Assembly (NCBI RefSeq): GCF_001420995.1
Contig: NZ_CP012184.1
Span: 5,440,501-5,504,500 of the forward strand
DNA length: 64,000 bases
Direction of reading: 5' to 3'
Source: Pseudonocardia sp. EC080619-01
GTDB lineage: Bacteria > Actinomycetota > Actinomycetes > Mycobacteriales > Pseudonocardiaceae
This document shows, piece after piece, positions 22,191-30,902 of the stretch (within the stretch, counting starts at the first letter, position 1; each line of letters begins with the position of its first letter). A program made the translations under genes and the position numbers. Under the pieces are notes generated by a model. The model saw only the letters and a list, made by a program, of their open reading frames with translations. It did no database searches and was not told where the DNA came from.

Positions 22191-23108
22191 TCAGGGCGGA
22201 CCCGGGGCGGACAGGGCTGCCAGCTCGGGATGGTCGAGCAGTGCCTCGACGACGGCGTCGACCGCGGTGCGCAGCCCGCTCGCCCGTCGCCGGACGACGG
22301 CGACGTTGCGGTGCACCGGCGTCGTCAGCCCGCGGGTGACGACGGCGTGCCCCGGCGCGACGGCCAGCGCGGGCAGCAGCGCCACCGAGCGTCCCGCCTC
22401 GACGTGCTGCAGGAGGAGCAGGTAGTTGCCGAACCGGCACGCGGTGCGGGGCTCGAACCCCGACTCGTGGCACAGCCGCGCCGTCAGCTCCGCCATGTAG
22501 GACCCGGGGCGGTCGAGGGCCCACGTCTCCGTCGCGCACGCGGCCAGGTCGACGACCCGGTGCCGGGTCAGCGGATGGTCCGGCGGCAGCACCAGCACCA
22601 CCGGGTCCGTCCCGAGCGGGACGATCTCCAGGTCACGGTCCCACGGGAACGCGACGTGGTCGGTGGTGGTGACGACGACGTCCAGCTCCCCGGTACCGAG
22701 TGCCGGCCCGCTCTCGTGCGGCTCGGACTCGACGAGCTCGACGTGCAGGTGCGGGTGCGACGCCGCCAGCCGCTCCGCGGCGGGGACGGCGAGGGTGTGG
22801 ATCGCGCTCTGGAACACCCCGAGTCGCACGTTCCCGATCGGCTCGTCGTGCAGGGCGCGCAGCTCGGCCTCGGCGTCGGCCATCCGGTCGAGGATCTCCC
22901 GCCCGCGCCGGGCGAGTACCAGCCCGGCCGGAGTGAGCCGGACCCGGCGCCCGGTCCGTTCCAACAGGCCACTGCGCGTCTCGGACTCGAGCACGCCGAG
23001 CTGCTGGGACACCGTCGACGGGCTGACGTGCATCGTCTCCGCCACCGCCCGGACGGTCCCGAGGCCGTCCAGCAGGGTCAGCATGCGCAGCCGGTAGGGG
23101 TTCAGCAC
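22191..23108 (-). CDS. dgdR: LysR-family regulator, DgdR-like
   Basis: A 305-residue LysR protein. The helix-turn-helix covers RAVAETMHVSPSTVSQQLG (residues about 19-37), the linker has RTGRRVRLTPAGLVLARRG, and the effector domain follows with VRLGVFQSAIHTLAVPAA. It is transcribed away from the dialkylglycine decarboxylase gene across 83 nt. Known dgdA genes are controlled by an adjacent LysR protein, DgdR, hence the name. The start codon is GTG with no strong RBS. Confidence 0.8.
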   Translation of the reverse strand: MLNPYRLRMLTLLDGLGTVRAVAETMHVSPSTVSQQLGVLESETRSGLLERTGRRVRLTPAGLVLARRGREILDRMADAEAELRALHDEPIGNVRLGVFQSAIHTLAVPAAERLAASHPHLHVELVESEPHESGPALGTGELDVVVTTTDHVAFPWDRDLEIVPLGTDPVVLVLPPDHPLTRHRVVDLAACATETWALDRPGSYMAELTARLCHESGFEPRTACRFGNYLLLLQHVEAGRSVALLPALAVAPGHAVVTRGLTTPVHRNVAVVRRRASGLRTAVDAVVEALLDHPELAALSAPGPP

Positions 23109-23155
23109 CCACCCATTGTGCGGCCAGGTCGAACAGCAGCGTCGGCATCGTGCGA

Positions 23156-23191
23156 TGGACGCGCACAGAACGGGTTCGTAGCGTCGGACCC
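23156..23191 (+). promoter_or_regulatory. Predicted leaderless promoter of dgdA
   Basis: TGGACG (23156-23161), 17-nt spacer and TAGCGT (23179-23184) place the transcription start at or 1 nt before the ATG at 23192. No Shine-Dalgarno sequence is seen, which agrees with a leaderless message. Confidence 0.5.
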
Positions 23192-24523
23192 ATGACGGAC
23201 ACCGCGACCGCGCCCGCCGCCCCGACCGCCGGAGACGACGCCGCCGACCGGCACCTCGTCCGCTACTTCGGCCACGGCACGTTCAGCCCCGGCGTGATCG
23301 ACCGCGCCGAGGGCTGCTCGGTGTTCACCGAGGACGGCCGCGAGCTGCTCGACTTCACCTCCGGCCAGATGAGCGCGATCCTCGGGCACTCGCACCCGGA
23401 GATCGTGGCGACCGTCCGCGACCAGGTCGGACGGCTGGATCACCTGTTCAGCGGAATGCTGTCCCGCCCGGTGATCGAGCTGGCGCGGCGCCTCGCGGAG
23501 AGCGTCCCGGCGCTCGACAAGGTGCAGCTGCTCAGCACCGGCGCCGAGTCCAACGAAGCCGCGATCCGGATGGCCAAGCTCGTCACCGGCGGGCACGAGA
23601 TCGTGTCGTTCGCCCGGTCCTGGCACGGCATGACCGGCGCCGCGGCGAACGCCACCTACGTCGCCGGCCGGCACGGCTACGGGCCCGCGGCCCCGGGGAA
23701 CTTCGCGCTCCCGGTGCCCGACCGGTTCCGTCCGGACGTCGTCGACGCCGCGGGCGGGCTCGACTGGCGCCGCCAGCTGGACCTCGGCTTCTCGCTGATC
23801 GACGCGCAGTCCACCGGTGCGCTCGCGGCCTGCATCGTCGAGCCGATCCTCAGCTCGGGCGGGGTGATCGACCTGCCGCCCGGCTACCTGGCGGCGCTGC
23901 GCGACAAGTGCCACGAGCGCGGCATGCTGCTGATCCTCGACGAGGCGCAGACCGGGCTGTGCCGCACCGGTGACCGCTACGCCTTCGAGCGCGACGGCGT
24001 CGTCCCCGACATCCTCACGCTGTCCAAGACCCTCGGTGCCGGGCTCCCGCTCTCGGCCGTGCTGACCAGCGCGGAGATCGAGGAGCAGGCGCACGACCGC
24101 GGGTTCCTCTTCCTCACCACGCACGTGAACGACCCGCTGCCCGCCGCCGTCGGCAACACCGTGCTGGACGTCCTCGAACGCGACCGCCTGGACCTGCGCG
24201 CCCGCGAGCTCGGCGCCCGGCTGCGCACCGGGCTGGACGAGCTGGCGACGCGGCACCCCTCGGTCGGCGACGTCCGCGGGCGGGGCCTGCTGGTCGGGCT
24301 GGAGCTGGTCGACGACGGCGAGGCCGGTGGCGCGGGTGCGGACCGGCTCGGTGCCGCCGTGACCCGGCGGTGCGCGGAGCTCGGCCTGCACATGAACATC
24401 GTCCAGCTGCCGGGGATGGGCGGGACCTTCCGGATCGCGCCGCCGCTGACCGCGACCGACGCCGAGATCGACCGCGGGCTCGCGATCCTGGACGACGCCC
24501 TGACCGGCCCCCTGGGCCGGTGA
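23192..24523 (+). CDS. dgdA: 2,2-dialkylglycine decarboxylase (PLP)
   Basis: A 443-residue class III aminotransferase-fold enzyme. It matches dialkylglycine decarboxylase in the residues that set this enzyme apart: Gln in SGQMSAILGHSHPE, Trp and Met in SWHGMTGAAANATY, the PLP lysine in ILTLSKTLGAGLPL and the substrate-carboxylate Arg in GGTFRIAPPLT. Further marks are EPILSSGGVIDLPPGY and LHMNIVQLPGMGG. It decarboxylates 2-aminoisobutyrate or isovaline to a ketone and transfers the amino group to pyruvate. 2-Aminoisobutyrate is abundant in fungal peptaibols, so this may be a scavenging pathway. The stop codon lies within a terminator palindrome. Confidence 0.9.
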   Translation: MTDTATAPAAPTAGDDAADRHLVRYFGHGTFSPGVIDRAEGCSVFTEDGRELLDFTSGQMSAILGHSHPEIVATVRDQVGRLDHLFSGMLSRPVIELARRLAESVPALDKVQLLSTGAESNEAAIRMAKLVTGGHEIVSFARSWHGMTGAAANATYVAGRHGYGPAAPGNFALPVPDRFRPDVVDAAGGLDWRRQLDLGFSLIDAQSTGALAACIVEPILSSGGVIDLPPGYLAALRDKCHERGMLLILDEAQTGLCRTGDRYAFERDGVVPDILTLSKTLGAGLPLSAVLTSAEIEEQAHDRGFLFLTTHVNDPLPAAVGNTVLDVLERDRLDLRARELGARLRTGLDELATRHPSVGDVRGRGLLVGLELVDDGEAGGAGADRLGAAVTRRCAELGLHMNIVQLPGMGGTFRIAPPLTATDAEIDRGLAILDDALTGPLGR

Positions 24524-24584
24524 TCACGGATCGGGAGGTGTGGCGGCCACATGTGGCCGGATCCCTTCCCGATCCGTGACCACC
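24519..24584. terminator. Bidirectional terminator with nested palindrome
   Basis: Arms of 18 nt (24519-24536 and 24567-24584, one mismatch) enclose a second perfect 14-nt palindrome GGCCACATGTGGCC (24545-24558). It lies between convergent genes ending at 24523 and 24594, and the first arm includes the dgdA stop codon. Confidence 0.65.
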
Positions 24585-24593
24585 GGGGACGGG

Positions 24594-26129
24594 TCAGGAG
24601 CCGCCGTGGGGCGGGTCGCCGGATTCGGGGACCAGGACGGGGGTGCCGGCGTGCAGGAGCTCGCCGCGGAAGAACGCCCGTAGCCGTACCGCGCAGGCCA
24701 GCATCAGGGGGACCCCGAGCACGATCATCCCGACGCCGATCACGAAGACCCCGCCGACCGGGCCGAAGCTGGTCTCGCCGTACTCCGGGTCGAGCATGTC
24801 GATCGCGCTCTGCACGAACGCCCACACCATGACCAGCCCGCCGAGCAGCGGCAGCAGCCCGCGCAGCAGCAGGTGACGGGCCGAGGTCAGCAGCGAGTCC
24901 CGGAACCACCAGACGCAGGCGAACGCCGTGATGCCGTAGTAGAACGCCACGGCCAGGCCGAGCGAGGCGATCGTGTCCTGCAGCGCGTCGTCGCTGACGA
25001 GGCCGAGGACGAGGTAGAACGCGATCGCCGAGACGCCCATGACGAGCGTGGCGAAGTCGGGCGTCCGGTTCCGCGGGTGGGTGCGCCCGAACCGCGGCGG
25101 CACCGCCCCGTAGACGGCCATCGCCAGCGCCCCGCGGGCGGTCGGCAGGATCGTCGTCTGGGTGGAGGCGGCCGCGGAGATCGCGACCGTCAGCAGCAGG
25201 ACCGTGGTGAGCACCGGGCCACCGATCGGCGCGCCGAGCACGGTGATGACGTCCTCGGCGTTGGCCGCGTTGCCCAGCCCGATCCCCTCGGCGCCGAGCC
25301 CCGCGTAGGACTGCACGGCGACCGCCACCAGCAGGTAGACGGCGAGCAGGATCGCCGTCGCGAGCAGCGCCGCCCGGCCGGGGGTGGAGTCCGACCCGCG
25401 GGTCTCCTCGCCGACGGCGAGGCACGCGTCCCACCCCCAGTAGATGAAGATGCACAGGATGACGGCCTCGGCCAGCGCGGAGCCGTCGACGCCGACGGGG
25501 TTGAACCACTCCCAGCTCGGCGCGACCGCCTGCGGGCCGGCGTCACCGGTCGCGACCAGCACCAGCGCACCGACGGCGAGCAGCGCGAGGACGGCGATCT
25601 GGGCGACGACCAGCACGTTCTGGAACCGCTCGGACAGCACGATCCCGCGGTGGCTGATCCAGGTCATCACCGCGATGAACGCGACGCCGAGACCGACCTT
25701 GACCAGGGTGTTCTCGGCGAGGTCGTCGAGCCCGGCCGCCCGCAGCGTGTAGATCGCGGAGATCTCGGCGACGTTGGCCAGGACGATGATCGCCGAGACC
25801 GCGACGCCCCAGCCGCCCATCCACCCGACCCACGGCCCGAAGGCCTTGGTGCCCCAGGTGAACGTCGTCCCGCAGTCCGGGACGGAGCGGTTCAGCTCGC
25901 GGTAGGCGACGGCGACGAACAGCATCGGCACGAACGCCACGAGGAACATCGCCGGCGCCTTGTCGTGCACGGCGAGCACGACGTAGCCGAGGGTGGCGGC
26001 GAGGCTGTACGCCGGTGCCGTCGCACCCAGACCGATCGCCGTGTTGCCCCACAGCCCGATCGCGCCCGTCCGCAGTCCCTTGCCCGGGGTTCCGGCGAGG
26101 TCGGTACCCGCCGGTCCGGGAGCGGTCAA
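24594..26129 (-). CDS. APC-superfamily amino-acid permease
   Basis: A 511-residue membrane protein with about 12-14 hydrophobic helices. The APC pattern GAIGLWGNTAIGLGATAPAYSLAATLG (seen in parts near the N-terminus), the helix-1 break and GTTFTWGTKAFGPWVGWMGGW are present. It probably imports an amino acid or amine. I place the start at a TTG (26129) because no ATG/GTG lies before the first helix; a GGGGCGA stretch lies upstream. It converges on dgdA, so it may supply its substrate but is not in the same transcript. Confidence 0.8.
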   Translation of the reverse strand: MTAPGPAGTDLAGTPGKGLRTGAIGLWGNTAIGLGATAPAYSLAATLGYVVLAVHDKAPAMFLVAFVPMLFVAVAYRELNRSVPDCGTTFTWGTKAFGPWVGWMGGWGVAVSAIIVLANVAEISAIYTLRAAGLDDLAENTLVKVGLGVAFIAVMTWISHRGIVLSERFQNVLVVAQIAVLALLAVGALVLVATGDAGPQAVAPSWEWFNPVGVDGSALAEAVILCIFIYWGWDACLAVGEETRGSDSTPGRAALLATAILLAVYLLVAVAVQSYAGLGAEGIGLGNAANAEDVITVLGAPIGGPVLTTVLLLTVAISAAASTQTTILPTARGALAMAVYGAVPPRFGRTHPRNRTPDFATLVMGVSAIAFYLVLGLVSDDALQDTIASLGLAVAFYYGITAFACVWWFRDSLLTSARHLLLRGLLPLLGGLVMVWAFVQSAIDMLDPEYGETSFGPVGGVFVIGVGMIVLGVPLMLACAVRLRAFFRGELLHAGTPVLVPESGDPPHGGS

Positions 26130-26266
26130 CCGGTCGCCCCGATGATCACGTGGTGGTTCTCGGTCACCGGGCGATGGTAGATGTCCCGGCCCGCCGGTGG
26201 CTGCCCGCTGTGACGGGGCCACCACCGGCGGCGGTCCTGATGGGATGTCCTCCGTGGTCCGGTGGG

Positions 26267-28048
26267 TCAGCCGGTGTGGTGCGGGAGCGTCACCGAGGAC
26301 GCGGTGTCCGGACCGGACAGCACCTCGATGCGGGCGCCGTCGGCGTCGGGCAGCGGGCCGGTGGCGCGCGGGTCGTGCCCGGTCACCGTGACCCGGATGC
26401 GGTGCCCGGCCGGGACCTCGTACGACGTCGGCAGCATCGCGAACCGCAGCCGCACCGCCGCGCCGGGCGTGACCGGGGCGGCGTCGGCGGCGTAGGCGCG
26501 GTGCCACGGCACGCCCTCGGGCAGCGTGTAGGGCGCGGGGTGCTCGGCGCGCAGCGAGATCCGCTGCCGGCCCTCGGTGATCACGGTCGTCCGGCCGTCC
26601 GGGGCGACCTCCTCGAGGTAGGCGAACACGTCGCCGTCGCGACGGTCGGTCCGTACGGTCAGGTCGGCGACCGGGGTGCCGGTGAGCTCGGTGGCCGCGT
26701 CGAGCACGGGACCGGTCCAGCTCGTCCCGCTGCCGGGGATGTGGCAGGGCTGGATCGTGGAGCCGCTGCCCGGGTCGGTGGGGCACTCCGCCGCGGTGTC
26801 CACGGTGAACCCGCGGGCGCCGGGTGCGGCCGAGCCGAGGACGCCGTCGCCGCCGAGCGTCGTGGGCTGCGGGGCGGTCCCGGCCGGGGGCCAGCTCTGC
26901 GCCGCCGTCCACTCCAGGCCGGTGGCGTCGGCGGCGTCGGACCGCGGGGTGGCGTAGTGGATCGGCGGTTCGGCGTCGATGCCGGTGTCGATGCCCTTGA
27001 GGTGCTGGTCGAAGAACCGGTGCGCCTCCTCGACGAGCCCGAACCCCGCGTTCTCGCAGTGCTTCCACGGCCCGACGAGCAGCCGTGAGCCGGGCACGTT
27101 CAGCAGTGTCGCGATGCCCTGGCCGCGGAGCTCGTCGTGCCAGCCGCCGATCACGTAGACGGGGACGTCCGCCGCCCGGACCTGGTCGGCGTAGCTGCCG
27201 ACGCTGCCCTCGGACCAGAACCGGGACTGCGTCGCGGAGGTCCAGCTGTCCCGGTACGGCATCCCGCGCCACATGTCCGCGAGCGGCGTCGCCCTCTGGT
27301 GCTCGACGGCGGCCTCCCGCAGGAGGGTCTTGTCCTCGTCGCCGTCGACCGGGGTGTTCGCGAGGTCCTGCTCGACGGTGCGCGACGGCCCGAAGCCCCA
27401 CTGGGCGGAGATGCCGCCGACCCGCCACGCGTCGTACTTGTCCCAGGAGAAGCAGCCCGCGAGCACCGCCTTCAGGTGCGGCGGCCGGACGGTGAGGGTG
27501 TGCATCGCGGCGTCACCGGTGTTCGAGCAGCCGTAGACGCCGACGTTGCCGTCGGACCAGGGCTGCGCGGCGAGCCACTCTGTGACCTCGTAGGTGTCGT
27601 TCGCCTCCAGCCGGTCGTTGTAGCCGCGCCGCACCCCGAAGGACTGGCCGTTGCCGCGGCGGGCGACCTGGGCGACGACGTAGCCGTGGTCGGTGAGCGT
27701 CGGGATCGTCTGGATCCCGCCGGTCTTCGGGCCGGCGCCGTCCTCGGGTTTGCGCTCGGTCGAGAGGCTGTGCTGCCACAGCACCGGGAACGGCCCCGGC
27801 GCGGCCCGCCCGTCGACCGCCGGCCGGTCGAGCTTCACCGCGAGCCGGGTGCCGTCGCGCATCGGGAGGAGGAACGACTCGGTGATCCGCTCGGTGAACT
27901 GCTTCTCCGGTGCGTAGGACCCGAGTGCGGAGTCCGCGGTGGCGACCGCGGGGCGTGGCACCACGAGCAGTGCGATGCCGAGGGCGGCCACCAGGCCGAG
28001 GACGACGAGTGCGGACACGAGCAGTGTCCGGCGGCGGTTTCCGGGCAT
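26267..28048 (-). CDS. CocE/NonD-type X-Pro acyl hydrolase, exported
   Basis: A 593-residue protein. The N-terminus is basic followed by a hydrophobic stretch (about residues 8-29), a signal peptide or membrane anchor. The hydrolase domain has FLLPMRDGTRLAVKL, HGYVVAQVARRGNGQSFG and the nucleophile elbow VGVYGCSNTGDAAM (Ser in GCSNTG, where Tyr often stands in place of Asn). GWHDELRG probably holds the Asp, and WKHCENAGFG the His. The C-terminal jelly-roll domain has VPAGHRIRVTVTGHDPR. Substrates of this family are acyl esters, amides and X-Pro peptides. RBS GGAGG precedes the ATG. Confidence 0.82.
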   Translation of the reverse strand: MPGNRRRTLLVSALVVLGLVAALGIALLVVPRPAVATADSALGSYAPEKQFTERITESFLLPMRDGTRLAVKLDRPAVDGRAAPGPFPVLWQHSLSTERKPEDGAGPKTGGIQTIPTLTDHGYVVAQVARRGNGQSFGVRRGYNDRLEANDTYEVTEWLAAQPWSDGNVGVYGCSNTGDAAMHTLTVRPPHLKAVLAGCFSWDKYDAWRVGGISAQWGFGPSRTVEQDLANTPVDGDEDKTLLREAAVEHQRATPLADMWRGMPYRDSWTSATQSRFWSEGSVGSYADQVRAADVPVYVIGGWHDELRGQGIATLLNVPGSRLLVGPWKHCENAGFGLVEEAHRFFDQHLKGIDTGIDAEPPIHYATPRSDAADATGLEWTAAQSWPPAGTAPQPTTLGGDGVLGSAAPGARGFTVDTAAECPTDPGSGSTIQPCHIPGSGTSWTGPVLDAATELTGTPVADLTVRTDRRDGDVFAYLEEVAPDGRTTVITEGRQRISLRAEHPAPYTLPEGVPWHRAYAADAAPVTPGAAVRLRFAMLPTSYEVPAGHRIRVTVTGHDPRATGPLPDADGARIEVLSGPDTASSVTLPHHTG

Positions 28049-28108
28049 GGCGGAGCCTCCGTGCAGCGGTCGATGGTGCAGCGGTCGGGTCGGGCGTGGA
28101 GCGGTGGG

Positions 28109-29638
28109 TCAGGGGGCGGGCGCGCCCTCGTCGAGCGCGGTCTCGCGGATCAGCAGCACCGCGACGAGCGCGAGCACCGCGACCGGGAGGGTGGTGAGGA
28201 AGACGAGCTGGAGCCCGTGGGTGTAGGAGGCCCGCACGGCGTCGGCGAGCGGGCCGGGCAGCGCCGCGACCTGCGCGGGGGTGCCGAGCAGCCGCCGGAC
28301 GCCGTCGTCGGTGGCGGGGAGCCCGGCCGCGCCCAGCGCGGCGGGCAGGTCGGCGCGCAGCCGGGCCGCGATGAGCGCGCCGAACACCGCGACCCCGACG
28401 GCGCCGCCGAGGGTGCGGGCGAAGGTCGCCGACGACCCGGCGACGCCGACGTCGCCGGGCCCGGCCGCGTTCTGCGCGGCGAGCACGAGCACCTGCTGGG
28501 TCAGTCCGGTCCCGGCGCCGAGCAGCGCCATCCCGGCGGCGACCTGCCAGGCCGGGGTGGCCGGGGTCAGCGGGGCGAGCACCGCCAGCCCGGCGACGAG
28601 CAGCGCGCAACCGGCCGCGGGAAACCTCTTCCAGCGCCCGGTCCGCACGATCAGCCGGCCCGCCACCGCCGAGGCGACGATCATGGTGCCGATCTGGGGG
28701 AGCATCAGCAGCCCCGCGGTCATGGCGTCGTGACCGTGCACCACCTGCAGGAACTGCGGCAGGTAGATGATCCCGCCGAACATCACCGTGCCGACGAGCA
28801 GGCCGGCGGCGCAGGCGATGGTGACGGTGCGGCTGCGGAACAGCCGCGGCGGCAGGATCGGGTCCGGTGCGCGGCGCTCGCGCAGCACGGCGAGCACCGT
28901 CGTCACCACGACGGCGACGGCGAGCACCACGGTGACCGGCGACGACCACGGCCACGCCACCCCGCCCGCCGAGAGCAGGACGACCAGCCCACCGGAGGCG
29001 AGCGCCAGCAGCGCGGCACCGAGGTGGTCCAGCGGGGCGTCGCGGGACCCGGGGCGGTGGTCGGGGGCGAGCCGCACGAGCAGCGCGGCGGCCAGCGTCA
29101 CCGGGACGACGCCGAGGAAGCACCAGCGCCAGCCCGGCGCGCCCGGGCTCACCAGCAGCCCGCCGATCAGCGGCCCTGCCACCGACGCGGTGCCGAACGA
29201 CAGCCCGAACCAGCCGGTCCAGCGGCCGCGCTCGCGGGCCGGGACGAGCACCGCGACGAGCGCGTTCGCGCAGGCCAGGATGCCGCCCGACGCCGCGCCC
29301 TGCAGGGCCCGGCCGGTGATCAGCCAGCCCATCGTGGGGGCGAGCCCGGCGACCAGGGACGCGACGACGAACAGCGCGATCGCCGCGAGCAGCATCGGCC
29401 GCGGGCCCCGGCGGTCGGCGAGCTTGCCCCACACCGGGGTCGCCGCCGTCATCGTGAGCAGTGCCGCGGCCGCCACCCACGCGACCCGGTCCTGCCCGCC
29501 GAGCTCACCGGCGATCGTCGGCAGCGCGATCCCGATGATCGTGTTGGTGAGGGAGCCGGTGAACAGCGCGACCAGCGCCCCGGCCAGCACCGCGGGCGTG
29601 GAGAGCCCGGTACGGGGCCGGGGCGGGGCCTCAGTCAT
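28109..29638 (-). CDS. MFS transporter, DHA2 (14-helix) type
   Basis: A 509-residue major-facilitator protein with about 14 hydrophobic helices. SLTNTIIGIALPTIAGELGG is the N-terminal DHA2 pattern, GKLADRRGPRPMLL is the loop 2-3 motif and GRALQGAASGGILA a motif-C-like helix. DHA2 members usually export drugs or small organic acids with proton exchange. Its start overlaps the stop of the dehydratase-like subunit by 8 nt, so it is the last gene of that operon and may export an end product or a toxic intermediate. Confidence 0.85.
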   Translation of the reverse strand: MTEAPPRPRTGLSTPAVLAGALVALFTGSLTNTIIGIALPTIAGELGGQDRVAWVAAAALLTMTAATPVWGKLADRRGPRPMLLAAIALFVVASLVAGLAPTMGWLITGRALQGAASGGILACANALVAVLVPARERGRWTGWFGLSFGTASVAGPLIGGLLVSPGAPGWRWCFLGVVPVTLAAALLVRLAPDHRPGSRDAPLDHLGAALLALASGGLVVLLSAGGVAWPWSSPVTVVLAVAVVVTTVLAVLRERRAPDPILPPRLFRSRTVTIACAAGLLVGTVMFGGIIYLPQFLQVVHGHDAMTAGLLMLPQIGTMIVASAVAGRLIVRTGRWKRFPAAGCALLVAGLAVLAPLTPATPAWQVAAGMALLGAGTGLTQQVLVLAAQNAAGPGDVGVAGSSATFARTLGGAVGVAVFGALIAARLRADLPAALGAAGLPATDDGVRRLLGTPAQVAALPGPLADAVRASYTHGLQLVFLTTLPVAVLALVAVLLIRETALDEGAPAP

Positions 29639-30902
29639 CGGCCCGGGGCAGCACCTCGGCCTCGATCCAGCTCCCGACGGTGCGGTCCAGGTGGTCCGGG
29701 TCGGAGCGGCGGGCGTCGACGTTGTCGGCGTGCAGCTCCAGCACCGGGATCCCGGCGGCCCGCAGCGCGCGGCTGGTCGCCCAGCTGCCGCGGGCGTCGT
29801 CGGACACCAGGTGGACGACACCCTGCACGCCGTGCGTGCGGGCCTCCTTCACGTACCACTCGGCGGACCACGGCGGGGTGTAGAGCTGGTCGGAGAACGC
29901 CGCGAACCGCGCGGCGAGGGTGCGGAGCGGGTCGTCGCCGTAGCGGACGTAGCCGTCGGCGGCGATCGCCAGGTACATCGACCACACGAACACGGCGCCG
30001 TAGCGCTCCTGGAACCGCTGGTAGAACTCCAGGTCGAACCACAGGCCGCGGCCGACCCACATCAGCCGGGCCCGCTCGCCGTCGCACACGGCGGCGCCCG
30101 CGGACACCCGGCCGGCGACCTCGTCGTGCAGCCGGTGGGCGGCGTCGCGCGCCCACGTGGTCCCGCGGTGCCACTGCGGGATCATCACCGCGGGGATGGA
30201 GTCGGTGACGGCGACCGGGCACGGCCGGGCGGCCGCGACGAGGTCGCGGGTGCGCCGGTTCCACTCCTCCTGCTCGTTGGTCAGGGCCAGCACCTCGGCG
30301 AAGCGCTGCTCGGAGAACCGGCGGCCGGTCGTCTGCTCCAGGAACCGGATGAGGCCCTCCAGCTCGCCGACCATGAGGTCGAGCCGGTCGGAGCCCACCG
30401 CGTCCTCCCAGTGGTGCGGCATCAGCTCCCACCAGCGCTCCGGGACGGTGTCCGCGGCCGCGCTCTCCAGCGGGTAGAAGGTGACGCCGGGCTGCTCGCC
30501 CCACACGTCGAAGATCTTGCGGGACGCGTCGCCGGTGGTCTCGGCGAGCACGATCGACGGCATCGGCAGCCCGCCCCACGGGGCGCTCGCCGGGTCCGGG
30601 TCGAAGGCGCTGCCGAGCGCGGTGGAGCTGTACTGCTCGGTGTGGTCGGGGTAGCCGCGCTCGCGGAGCCGGGCGAGGTGGTCCTGGGTGCGGCGCTTGG
30701 CGGCGACGATCGAGGCCCACCACTGGTTGACGACGTAGGGGATGCCCATCGCGCGGAAGACCTCCTGCGGGGCGTCCGCGTTGACCAGGGCGAGCGGGGC
30801 GCCGGGAACGTGGTCGCGGTGCAGGTCGGCGAACCACTGCCGCTGGTACGCCGTCGCCGCGGCCGCGCTGGGCAGCCGTCCGGTGCGGGCCGGGGCGCTC
30901 AT
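29631..30902 (-). CDS. 2-hydroxyacyl-CoA dehydratase-like subunit (HgdB/BcrC type)
   Basis: A 423-residue member of the 2-hydroxyacyl-CoA dehydratase/benzoyl-CoA reductase subunit family. PQEVFRAMGIPYVVNQWWASIVAAKRR (in part) and FYPLESAAADTVPERWW fit the fold. The block that normally brings two cluster cysteines reads YSSTALGSA and LAETTGDASRKIFDVW here, so those ligands appear lost. Two cysteines remain (ARPCPVA and AAVCDGE). The start overlaps the stop of the partner subunit (ATGA). Classical members contain a [4Fe-4S] cluster and need an ATPase activator; none is encoded nearby, so the chemistry may differ. Confidence 0.75.
   Translation of the reverse strand: MSAPARTGRLPSAAAATAYQRQWFADLHRDHVPGAPLALVNADAPQEVFRAMGIPYVVNQWWASIVAAKRRTQDHLARLRERGYPDHTEQYSSTALGSAFDPDPASAPWGGLPMPSIVLAETTGDASRKIFDVWGEQPGVTFYPLESAAADTVPERWWELMPHHWEDAVGSDRLDLMVGELEGLIRFLEQTTGRRFSEQRFAEVLALTNEQEEWNRRTRDLVAAARPCPVAVTDSIPAVMIPQWHRGTTWARDAAHRLHDEVAGRVSAGAAVCDGERARLMWVGRGLWFDLEFYQRFQERYGAVFVWSMYLAIAADGYVRYGDDPLRTLAARFAAFSDQLYTPPWSAEWYVKEARTHGVQGVVHLVSDDARGSWATSRALRAAGIPVLELHADNVDARRSDPDHLDRTVGSWIEAEVLPRADD

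Noticed and set aside
23192..24523. Acetylornithine or GABA aminotransferase
   Set aside because: The Gln, Trp/Met and Arg positions and the LHMNIVQLPGMGG segment specifically match dialkylglycine decarboxylase.
24519..24584. Possible riboswitch or small RNA
   Set aside because: It lies between two convergent stop codons and consists almost only of nested inverted repeats, which a terminator explains.
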